Assembly: GCA_964614245.1 (NCBI GenBank)
Contig: CAZTKU010000059.1
Location: 1 to 14,674 of the forward strand
Direction: 5' to 3'
Origin: VGWB01 sp964614245
Lineage (GTDB): Bacteria > Bacteroidota > Ignavibacteria > UBA10030
DNA length: 14,674 bases
The first letter of the stretch is position 1, and each line of letters begins with the position of its first letter. Both the position numbers and the translations under genes were made by a program. Positions 6,662 to 13,390 of the stretch are shown one piece after another. The notes beneath the pieces are model-generated. The model saw nothing but the letters and a program-made list of their open reading frames with translations, was not told where the DNA came from and ran no database searches.

Positions 6662-6906
6662 GTTCCAATTCTAAGTTCTTGAGCGTGAAGTTCTGAGTTG
6701 GTTGTGGAATTTCTGCGCCACAGCTTCCGAACTCTGAGCCCTGCCTTCGTTCTTCTCACATCTTCCCGATTCCTTTTTCATTCTCACTTTTCCTTTTTCG
6801 TTCTTGATTTTTCATTTCTCATTTATCAAACGTGCTGTCCCGCCACCCAACCTGATGCCCACGCCCACTGGAAATTATACCCGCCGAGCCAGCCAGTCAC
6901 GTCGAC
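6662..6906. repeat. Right copy of the diverged direct repeat (contains the true 3' end of the flavoprotein gene)
   Basis: This is the partner of 6187-6412. It contains degenerate TTCTGAG-like words (6669-6697), a pyrimidine-rich tract at 6772-6825 built from TTTTTC, CATTTCT and CATTTAT-like units, and the last 26 codons plus stop of the intact flavoprotein gene. Relative to the left copy, the pyrimidine tract is about 25 bases longer, as expected from gain or loss of short repeat units. The two copies enclose 6413-6661, which holds the small RNA and its promoter. Confidence 0.6.
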
Positions 6907-7992
6907 ACCTTCTCCAACGAAGAACAAACCCGGCACTTTCTTGGACTCCATTGTCTTCGAGGAAAGCTCATCGGTGTCCACCCCACCGACGGTCACCTCG
7001 GCTTTTCCAAATCCCTCTGTTCCGCTCGGCATCACCTGCCAATTCTGAAGCCGCTGCGCTATGCCTTCAAGCTCCTTCCGCGAATACTGATTCATTGGCT
7101 TCGCGCCTCCGATCTGCTCACACCACTGGAGCGCGAACCGTCGCGGCAGGTACTGATCGAGAAGCGTGGCAAGCTCTTTCTTGCTCTGATGGTTTGCCAG
7201 GAAGAGGTGGAGGGCGTCAGTCTCGGGCAATACATTGAGAGAAATCGGTTGACCCTCCGCCCAGTATGAAGAAATCTGGAGAACGGCTGGTCCGCTCAAG
7301 CCCCGGTGCGTGAACAGCACATTCTCACGAAATGAGACATCATCGCAGCTCACCATGGCGTCAATCGAAACGCCTGCCAGGGAGCTGAAGAATCTGATAT
7401 CCTTCGGTTGAAATGTCAGCGGGACGAGTCCCGGCTTGAGCTTTGTCACCGTCAGACCGAATTGCCGCGCGACGGCGAACGCGAAGTTCGTCGCGCCGAG
7501 CTGCGGAACCGAGAGACCGCCCGTTGCGATCACGAGTGAACGTGATGTGTGCGCCCCGAGATTTGTTGACACAGTGAACGTCTCCGCCCTCGATACCCCC
7601 TGCACTTCACACCCTGCTCGTATACAAACGCCAACCTCGTCGCACTCGCGCTTGAGCATTTCGATGATCTGCTGGGAGCTTCTGTCGCAGAAGAGCTGGC
7701 CGAGCGTTTTCTCGTGATATGCAATCTTGTGCTTTTCGACCAGCGCAATGAAATCTGCCGTTGTGAAGCGCGCAAGTGCCGACTTGCAGAAATGGGGATT
7801 TTGGGAGAGATAGCTCGCATTGTCGGCGTTCAGATTCGTGAAGTTGCACCGTCCGCCGCCGGAGATGCGAATTTTCTCGCCGATCCTCTCGTTGCGCTCG
7901 AGGATGAGCACTGAACGGCCGCGCTTGCCTGCTTCAATGGCGCACATCAGTCCAGCAGCGCCTGCTCCGATGACGATAACGTCGTAGTCCAT
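6826..7992 (-). CDS. FAD-dependent oxidoreductase of the HI0933/YhiN/BaiN family
   Basis: This 388-residue flavoprotein is the only confident minus-strand gene. The N-terminus has a dinucleotide-binding fold with GAGAAG at residues 9-14, and Glu32 ends the second strand to bind the ribose. The family signature SGGGRCNFTN is at 44-53, GQLFCDRSSQQ at about 98-108 and ATGG at 156-159. The C-terminal FAD-binding segment has FVGEGVDVTGWLGGYNFQ shortly before the end. Length fits the family (about 390-420). Members are soluble flavoproteins called NAD(P)/FAD-dependent oxidoreductases; one clostridial member, BaiN, has been linked to bile-acid metabolism, but the general substrate is unknown. The start is supported by MDYDVIVIGAG fitting the first beta strand; AGGAG lies about 16 bases upstream, rather far. 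The last 81 bases are the right-hand copy of a sequence duplicated beyond the small RNA. No terminator is clear. Confidence 0.93.
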   Translation of the reverse strand: MDYDVIVIGAGAAGLMCAIEAGKRGRSVLILERNERIGEKIRISGGGRCNFTNLNADNASYLSQNPHFCKSALARFTTADFIALVEKHKIAYHEKTLGQLFCDRSSQQIIEMLKRECDEVGVCIRAGCEVQGVSRAETFTVSTNLGAHTSRSLVIATGGLSVPQLGATNFAFAVARQFGLTVTKLKPGLVPLTFQPKDIRFFSSLAGVSIDAMVSCDDVSFRENVLFTHRGLSGPAVLQISSYWAEGQPISLNVLPETDALHLFLANHQSKKELATLLDQYLPRRFALQWCEQIGGAKPMNQYSRKELEGIAQRLQNWQVMPSGTEGFGKAEVTVGGVDTDELSSKTMESKKVPGLFFVGEGVDVTGWLGGYNFQWAWASGWVAGQHV

Positions 7993-8006
7993 CAGGGTAG
8001 CGTTCG

Positions 8007-8025
8007 CTCTCCTCTTATAGGAGAG
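8007..8025. repeat. REP-like palindrome in the flavoprotein leader
   Basis: CTCTCCT (8007-8013) and AGGAGAG (8019-8025) form a seven-base-pair stem with a five-base loop, followed by GGAGATGGTGAGGTC. From memory this layout (CTCTCC..GGAGAGGG..GGTGAGG) resembles a widespread class of short intergenic repeats in bacterial genomes, but no second copy lies in this window. On the minus strand it is transcribed as part of the flavoprotein leader, and its AGGAG arm may serve as a distant ribosome binding site. Confidence 0.5.
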
Positions 8026-8111
8026 GGAGATGGTGAGGTCATATCACAATATCAAGGAAATTCCATTCACCTTCAATTCCGCGCATTTTGTTCAACCTGT
8101 GACGAACACGA

Positions 8112-8140
8112 TTGCATTGCTTCGAAGTAATGATTAACAT
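8112..8140 (+). promoter_or_regulatory. Possible promoter of the metallo-hydrolase gene
   Basis: TTGCAT (8112-8117), 17 bases, then TAACAT (8135-8140). Both boxes are weak (three and four of six consensus bases), but the spacing is right. The predicted start, near 8147, would be only about six bases before the ATG at 8153. That agrees with the lack of any ribosome binding site there and would give a nearly leaderless message. Confidence 0.35.
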
Positions 8141-8152
8141 TGCCTCGGTTTT

Positions 8153-8926
8153 ATGCCCGACTCCATCACTTTCATCAACCACGCGACAGTTCTGCTTCAG
8201 CTTGACGGGATCTGCATCCTGACCGATCCCATCTACTCGCTCACGGTTTCGTATCTCTTCCCGCGACTCCAGAAGCCGGGCATCCCATTCGACGACCTTC
8301 CACATATCGACTATGTCCTGATCTCACATAACGACTATGATCACCTGAACTTGAAAACCCTGCGACGCCTCCGACGAAGGCGAGCCTCGACTATCCTTTT
8401 CCCAAATGGGCTCGGCTCGTTCGGACACAGGACAGGTTTCCAGGACATCGTTGAGATGAATCCGTGGGAGGAGTTCGAGAGAGGCCGCCTAAAGATCACG
8501 TGCGTTCCTGCCAAACACCTTAGCAAAAGGAGACCGCGGGATCGCAGAGGCTCGGCCTGCTGCGGATATGTCATCCAGGCCAACAGCCGCACAGTCTACT
8601 TTGCCGGTGATACCGGCTATGCTGATTTCTTTCGAGAACTAGGGCAGCGCTACACGATCGATGTCGCCCTGCTCCCCATCGGCGCCTACAAGCCGCACGA
8701 CTGGTTCAAAGACATCCACCTCAACCCTCACACTACGATTCGGGCTTTCATAGACCTCCAAGCGCGGCATCTCATACCAATTCATTGGGGGACGTTTTGG
8801 ATCAGCGACGAGCCGATGAGCGAGCCGCCGATTCTTCTTCGCAAGGAGGCGGAGCGGCACGGAATTCAGAGCGCAGTTCACGTCCTGAGGAACGGTGAAC
8901 AATTTCTTTTCTCCAGGGACTTGTAG
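8153..8926 (+). CDS. Metallo-beta-lactamase-fold hydrolase, NAPE-PLD/UlaG-like
   Basis: This is a 257-residue soluble metal-dependent hydrolase without a signal peptide. The fold opens with the beta strands INHATVLLQLDG and ILTDPIYS (Asp25 in TDP is the usual family marker). The metal site is HNDYDH at 59-64, where the second histidine of the usual HxHxDH is Asp61. His122 (VPAKHLS), Asp153 (FAGDTGY) and His211 (PIHWGTF) complete the two-metal site. KPHDWFKDIHLNP (180-192) is typical of the N-acyl-phosphatidylethanolamine phospholipase D-like branch. Bacterial members have mostly unknown substrates, so a phospholipase role should not be assumed. It is first in a same-strand run with apaG (44-base gap) and an esterase. 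The start is chosen because the sequence fits the first strand; no ribosome binding site is seen. Confidence 0.88.
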   Translation: MPDSITFINHATVLLQLDGICILTDPIYSLTVSYLFPRLQKPGIPFDDLPHIDYVLISHNDYDHLNLKTLRRLRRRRASTILFPNGLGSFGHRTGFQDIVEMNPWEEFERGRLKITCVPAKHLSKRRPRDRRGSACCGYVIQANSRTVYFAGDTGYADFFRELGQRYTIDVALLPIGAYKPHDWFKDIHLNPHTTIRAFIDLQARHLIPIHWGTFWISDEPMSEPPILLRKEAERHGIQSAVHVLRNGEQFLFSRDL

Positions 8927-8970
8927 TTCTACTTCCTGAAGGCTATTTTTCATGGGGGGGGATCGACGGT

Positions 8971-9354
8971 ATGCCAGGATACACATCTACCACAGAGGGA
9001 ATTCGAATAGCCGTTCAGCCCATCTATATCGACGGCCAGTCTGATGTGCTGCAGCGAAAATTCGTCTTCGCCTATTTCATCCGCATCGAGAACCACAGCC
9101 ACCAGACGGTTCAGCTGCTTCGGCGACACTGGTTCATTCGCCACTCCAGTGGTCGCGTCGAAGAAGTCGAAGGCGAGGGCGTCGTCGGCAAACAGCCGAT
9201 CATTCCCCCGGGCAAGTCGTTTGAATACAACAGTTACTGTATCCTCGAGACGCTCGAAGGGAACATGGAAGGTACCTACTTGATGCAGCGGCAGAGCGGA
9301 GAGCTGTTTCGCGTCGTCATCCCAAAGTTCACGCTGCGCGCGGCTGCGAATTAG
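8971..9354 (+). CDS. apaG: ApaG domain protein
   Basis: This 127-residue protein is a single ApaG domain: an all-beta, immunoglobulin/fibronectin-like fold. Visible family features are IRIAVQPIYI near the N-terminus, FAYFIRIENHS (30-40), VQLLRRHWFI (46-55), EVEGEGVVGKQPIIPPG (64-80) with the GxGVVGxQP motif, and FEYNSYCILETLEGNMEGTY (83-102) with GxMxGxY. In E. coli apaG lies in an operon with apaH and ksgA, and mutants are linked to cobalt resistance and magnesium efflux; the molecular role is not settled. Here it sits between a metallo-hydrolase and an esterase instead. It starts 44 bases after the metallo-hydrolase stop and is preceded by an unusual run of eight G's (8954-8961) that may act as the ribosome binding site. 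Confidence 0.93.
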   Translation: MPGYTSTTEGIRIAVQPIYIDGQSDVLQRKFVFAYFIRIENHSHQTVQLLRRHWFIRHSSGRVEEVEGEGVVGKQPIIPPGKSFEYNSYCILETLEGNMEGTYLMQRQSGELFRVVIPKFTLRAAAN

Positions 9355-9389
9355 TTTTCCTGTCGGTGCCGCCCACAGTCAATCCCACG

Positions 9390-10154
9390 ATGACCCTCTA
9401 TTCTCAAGAGTACGGCTCCGGCCCTCCCCTGATTATCCTTCACGGCCTGCTCGGCTCACTCGATAATTGGCACACGCTCAGCAAGGTTCTTGGCACTTCC
9501 TACAAAGTATTTGCCGTTGACCAGCGCAACCATGGGCGTTCACCCCATTCAGACGTGTTCAGTTATGGAGCGATGTCGGCGGACCTGAGGGAGTTCTTCA
9601 ACCATCATCATCTCACCGCCGCCCACGTTCTCGGCCATTCGATGGGCGGCAAGACTGCGATGCAGTTTGCGCTCTCCTATCCCGGGCGGGTTGAGAGGCT
9701 GATCGTCGTTGACATCGCGCCGCGGGCATATTCGCCTTTGCACGACGAAATTTTCGACGCACTCCTCCCGCTTGATTTGTCGCACTTTTCCTCCCGACAA
9801 GAGGTCGAGAAAGTGTTGGCGGCGAAGATCTCGGACTTCGCTGTCCGGCAGTTTATCCTGAAGAACTTAGGTCGGGACGAATCCGGTGCATTTCAGTGGA
9901 AGATGAACCTTCCGGCGATCCAGAGCAACTACGGCGAGATTGCCAGAGCGATCGAATCGCATCAGCCCTTCGACAAATCGACGCTCTTCATCCGGAGCAC
10001 TCGCTCAGGATACATTCTGGATTCGGACGTTTCCGACATCAGACGGCTCTTTCCGCAATCACAGATCGTTCGAATCGAAGCTGGACATTGGATCCACGCT
10101 GAGGCACCACAAGAGTTTTCACGCATCGTGCTGGATTTTCTCGGCAGTCCATGA
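9390..10154 (+). CDS. Alpha/beta-hydrolase esterase, YbfF/ABHD11 type
   Basis: A 254-residue serine esterase with no signal peptide. From the ATG at 9390 the features are HGLLGS (oxyanion loop, about 18-23), DQRNHGRSP (44-52), the nucleophile elbow GHSMGG with Ser84, the acid in VVDIAP at Asp108 and His233 in GHWIHAE. The DQRNHG and VVDIAP motifs are typical of the YbfF/ABHD11 subgroup, which hydrolyses short acyl esters and acyl-CoA-type thioesters in vitro. A GTG at 9366 would add eight residues (MPPTVNPT). I prefer the ATG because it gives 254 residues, the length I recall for E. coli YbfF, and begins at the first beta strand; neither start has a ribosome binding site. It follows apaG by 35 bases and probably shares its transcript. 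Confidence 0.9.
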   Translation: MTLYSQEYGSGPPLIILHGLLGSLDNWHTLSKVLGTSYKVFAVDQRNHGRSPHSDVFSYGAMSADLREFFNHHHLTAAHVLGHSMGGKTAMQFALSYPGRVERLIVVDIAPRAYSPLHDEIFDALLPLDLSHFSSRQEVEKVLAAKISDFAVRQFILKNLGRDESGAFQWKMNLPAIQSNYGEIARAIESHQPFDKSTLFIRSTRSGYILDSDVSDIRRLFPQSQIVRIEAGHWIHAEAPQEFSRIVLDFLGSP

Positions 10155-10190
10155 CGCCTCCTCAACAGGCGGCCTTCATTTTCTTCTTTG
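10155..10190 (+). terminator. Possible weak terminator after the esterase gene
   Basis: CGCCT (10155-10159) and AGGCG (10167-10171) form a five-base-pair stem with a seven-base loop directly after the stop codon, followed by a T/C-rich stretch (GCCTTCATTTTCTTCTTT). The stem is short and the T-run is interrupted, so termination may be partial. The following pyrimidine tract, to about 10213, resembles those at 6296-6331 and 6772-6825. Confidence 0.35.
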
Positions 10191-10268
10191 AATTTTCTTC
10201 ATTTTCCCTTTAATTGTCCCCGCACCATCAGGCACACACCTCCTCAGCTCTGTAGCTCGGTCAATCTC

Positions 10269-11015
10269 ATGATCAAAGTGCTTCTTCTTCCTCTAGTTCC
10301 TCTTGCGCTGTTGTCTTCCTTCTCCCCATTTGACATCAAGACCTCCGAGGATCTTCTACAGGCCATGCACAACCGCTATACATCGAGCTGGTACAAGACT
10401 CTTACCTTTGTGCAGGCGACAAAGCGGTATCAGCCTGACAGTACTCTGCTCACCTCGACCTGGTATGAAGCTTTTTCCTTCCCAGGCTCGATGCGTATTG
10501 ACATGGATTCCATCGGATACAACGGGGTGATATTCTCGCGGGATTCACAATATGTCTTTCGAGAGGGCAAGCTTGTGAGCACCCGCCATTTCGTCCATCT
10601 TCTCCTGCTGCTGGGCTTTGACATCTATTTCCTGCCCGTCCAGGAAACGCTTGCCAGATTGAAGGAATCCCGCATCGATTTGTCGATTCTCCGAGAGGAC
10701 ACGTGGCAAGGGAGAGCGGTCTACGTCGTTGGCGCAAGGAAAGAGGATTCCCATTCATCGCAGTTCTGGATTGACAAGGAGAGCCTCGCCTTTGTGCGTC
10801 TCCTGCAGCCTGCTGGTCGGGATGGAGCGCAGACACAGGAAGTGCAATTCAATAAGTACGAGCGATTGAGCGGCGGATGGATCTCGCCCGAGGTCATCAT
10901 CAAACTCGACGACAAGATTATCATGACGGAAGAGTACTCGGAGATCAAAGCTGGGGTCAAGCTTGATCCAAGGCTTTTCGACCCGCAACACTGGCAGACA
11001 GCACGTTGGAGATAG
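10269..11015 (+). CDS. Exported LolA-like protein
   Basis: This 248-residue protein starts with a signal peptide (MIKVLLLPLVPLALLSS, cut near residue 17-19), so it is probably periplasmic. The frame is open from an ATG at 10188, but the ATG at 10269 places the signal peptide at the N-terminus and is preferred; no clear ribosome binding site is seen for either. The mature part resembles the half-barrel LolA/LolB fold: an opening helix LLQAMHNRYTSSWYKTLTF (29-47), successive beta strands with FPGSMRIDM (71-79), W-x-GR-x-VYVVGA (146-156), FWIDKESLAFVRLL (166-179), GGW (202-204), and a final LDPRLFDPQHW (232-242). LolA shuttles lipoproteins; divergent relatives of unknown cargo are common, so 'LolA-like' is a fold-level inference. 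It precedes the M28 peptidase by 41 bases and is probably co-transcribed. Confidence 0.78.
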   Translation: MIKVLLLPLVPLALLSSFSPFDIKTSEDLLQAMHNRYTSSWYKTLTFVQATKRYQPDSTLLTSTWYEAFSFPGSMRIDMDSIGYNGVIFSRDSQYVFREGKLVSTRHFVHLLLLLGFDIYFLPVQETLARLKESRIDLSILREDTWQGRAVYVVGARKEDSHSSQFWIDKESLAFVRLLQPAGRDGAQTQEVQFNKYERLSGGWISPEVIIKLDDKIIMTEEYSEIKAGVKLDPRLFDPQHWQTARWR

Positions 11016-11056
11016 GTAATCCACTTCATTCTTCTTATACCATCTGGGAGTCATCG

Positions 11057-13192
11057 ATGAGCAAAGCCTTTATCACGATCAGCAGATTTCTCTTTGTCGT
11101 CGTACTGTCGGTTGTGGCCCAAGAAGCTCGTGCGCAGACGACACCGTTCCTTACCGACGATGAAATCCGGATGCTTACAAACGAAATTTCGGGCGACAGG
11201 GCCTTCGAGCACATTCGCTGGCTTACTCACTGGCACCGGGATTCCGGGATGGAAGGATTTTTCAAGGCGGCGGACTACGTCGTGCAAGCAGCGAAGGAGG
11301 TTGGACTGGAGGACGTGAAATTTGTTGAGCAGCCATTGATGAGACAGAACTACACCGCGAAGTCTGCGGAACTCTGGATGGTCGAGCCGGTGGAGCTGAA
11401 GCTGGCCGATATTGGTGAGCACGCCGTCTATCTCGCCGATGGGAGTCATAGCGCAGATCTTTCCGCGGAGCTTGTCTGGATTGGGAACGCATCAGCCGCC
11501 AGCGTAAAAGATATCGACGTCAAAGGAAAAATCGTGCTGACCAACGGTTCGCCGTACGCCGCAGTTCAGAATGCCGTGTGGGAAAAAGGAGCGGCCGGCG
11601 TGGTTTCCTATCAGACGTCCGAGAGTAAGAACCCATGGGACCATCCGGATCAGATCGGCTGGAATCGCATACCGAGCACGCCGCCGGAGGGAAAGCAGGG
11701 GACATTTGCCTTCATCCTTCCGCCGCGAAAGGGCGAGACGCTCCGCAAGGTTCTTGAGACAGACCAGATGCAGGATTACTTCGGCACGGGCAGGCGGGCA
11801 AAAGGAGGACGCGTGGTGCTGAAGGCCAAGGTCGTAACGGAATTCGGGCAGAACCCCGGACGAACCGGTTACATCGAGGGATGGATTCGGGGCACGAAGT
11901 ATCATGATCAGCAAATTGTTCTGACCGCACATCTTCAGGAGGAGCAAGGCTCGGCAAACGATGACGGTAGCGGTTGCGGCAATTTGCTTGAGCTCGGCCG
12001 GGCTTTTTCGAAACTCATCCGCGAGGGGAAGATGCAGCGTCCTCTGCGTGACATCCGGTTCTGGTGGACGGATGAGATTTACTCCGAGTACCGCTACTTC
12101 AGCGATCATCAGGACGATACCAAGAACATGCTGGTGAACCTGCATCAGGACATGACCGGCGCAAACCAGGCGATCGGCAGTCGAGTGCAGCATCTCATTC
12201 TTGCTCCTCACTCGCGGACGTCGTATCTGGATGCGATCTTCGAAAGCATCGGCACGTTTGTCATTCAGACCAACAATGCATTCCTTGCCGCCAGCAGAGC
12301 AGGGAACTATCCGCGCCCATTCACGCGTCCGATTTTTTCCACCCGAGGCACGCGCCAAGGATACAACGCCCGATTTGTTCCCTGGTTCGGTTCTTCCGAT
12401 CACATTACGTTTCTTGAGGGAGCCGTCGGCATACCCGCGGTCGCCATGATCAACTGGGACGACGACTTCATTCACTCATCTGACGATGATATCGACAAGA
12501 TCGACCAGACTCAACTCCGGCGCAACAATTTTATCATCGGGTCGATGGCATACGTCCTCGCCTTTGCGGATGAGAAAGACCTGCCATCCATTGCCGCTGA
12601 AACCTTCTCACAGGGCACACGACGTCTGGCAAACGATCTGCGCGTTGCAATGGTGATGCTTCAAGAGTCGGCAACAGGTCCAGACGACAAATGGAAGGAA
12701 GTTTCCATCATCATCGAGCAGGGAATGCTGCGAGAAGCTCGCGCGCTAAATTCGGCCCGCGTCTTTGCCCAAAGCGATAAGGCCGCAGCACAAACGATTG
12801 ATGAGCTGATCGACCGAATGAAGATGAAGGAAGACGTGCTCCTGGCAGACCTGCGCGCCTACTACAAGCGGCTGCGTGGAAGCACTCCGAGGGCTGTCAA
12901 ACTCACGCCCGCCGAAGTCGCGGCGGGCAAGAAGATCCCGACAAATGTCGCGTCCCTCGCTACGTATTTCCAGAATCGGAACCGAGGCGGAGCACGCACC
13001 GACTTGCATGGACTGATGCGAAGCGAGGTGTTTAATTTCGTCGATGGCAAACGAAGCTGCTATGACATCTACAAAGCCGTCTTCGCTGAGGCGGCTGCCG
13101 CAGGATCGTGGTACTATGGCACAGTGAGCCTTGAGGACGTCATTGCCGTTCTCGATGCTGCCGTGAAGTCAGAAGCTCTGGTGTTGAAATAG
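11057..13192 (+). CDS. Secreted M28 family zinc aminopeptidase with PA-like insert and C-terminal extension
   Basis: This 711-residue exopeptidase has a signal peptide at residues 1-27 (AQEARAQ at the cut). A PA-like domain lies near residues 130-190 (VKGKIVLTNGSPYAAV, GAAGVVSYQ). The M28 catalytic domain spans about 265-510 and shows all five two-zinc ligands: His292 (LTAHLQ), Asp302 (ANDDGSG, bridging), Glu340 next to acid Asp339 (WWTDE), Asp365 (HQDMTG) and His449 (SSDHITF). The C-terminal 200 residues are helical, and the last 60 (FVDGKRSCYDIYKAV...LEDVIAVLDAAV) look like a small winged-helix domain of the kind beginning with a DG-x-R/S turn; their role is unknown. M28 enzymes trim N-terminal residues from peptides. 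GGGAG at 11046-11050, six bases before the ATG, selects this start over the in-frame ATG at 11006, which overlaps the previous gene and would bury the signal peptide. Confidence 0.93.
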   Translation: MSKAFITISRFLFVVVLSVVAQEARAQTTPFLTDDEIRMLTNEISGDRAFEHIRWLTHWHRDSGMEGFFKAADYVVQAAKEVGLEDVKFVEQPLMRQNYTAKSAELWMVEPVELKLADIGEHAVYLADGSHSADLSAELVWIGNASAASVKDIDVKGKIVLTNGSPYAAVQNAVWEKGAAGVVSYQTSESKNPWDHPDQIGWNRIPSTPPEGKQGTFAFILPPRKGETLRKVLETDQMQDYFGTGRRAKGGRVVLKAKVVTEFGQNPGRTGYIEGWIRGTKYHDQQIVLTAHLQEEQGSANDDGSGCGNLLELGRAFSKLIREGKMQRPLRDIRFWWTDEIYSEYRYFSDHQDDTKNMLVNLHQDMTGANQAIGSRVQHLILAPHSRTSYLDAIFESIGTFVIQTNNAFLAASRAGNYPRPFTRPIFSTRGTRQGYNARFVPWFGSSDHITFLEGAVGIPAVAMINWDDDFIHSSDDDIDKIDQTQLRRNNFIIGSMAYVLAFADEKDLPSIAAETFSQGTRRLANDLRVAMVMLQESATGPDDKWKEVSIIIEQGMLREARALNSARVFAQSDKAAAQTIDELIDRMKMKEDVLLADLRAYYKRLRGSTPRAVKLTPAEVAAGKKIPTNVASLATYFQNRNRGGARTDLHGLMRSEVFNFVDGKRSCYDIYKAVFAEAAAAGSWYYGTVSLEDVIAVLDAAVKSEALVLK

Positions 13193-13390
13193 CGTGCGAG
13201 ACTTCAGCAGGCTTGTAGGTTCACTGTTGTGATTCTTGGTCGTGGACGGATCGCACATACCCTCTCCGTGAAGATGTCCACGTTCTCCGAATCACTGAAT
13301 GGGTTGAGTTCTCAATCTCAGGAACTGTCCACCGGAATTTTCCTTGCTGATTCTTCCCGATCATTTACCGTTTGATGAGAGGATACACCA

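Noticed and set aside
6698..7238. Open frames on the + strand overlapping the end of the flavoprotein gene
   Set aside because: They are antisense to conserved flavoprotein sequence or made of pyrimidine-tract codons (Phe/Ser/Leu runs), with no ribosome binding site.
8039..8305. 88-aa minus-strand frame across the divergent intergenic region
   Set aside because: More than half is antisense to the metallo-hydrolase and the rest covers promoter sequence; no family resemblance.
11492..12475. 327-aa open frame antisense to the M28 gene
   Set aside because: Its bases encode the M28 catalytic core on the + strand with all five zinc ligands; the antisense translation has no recognisable domain.
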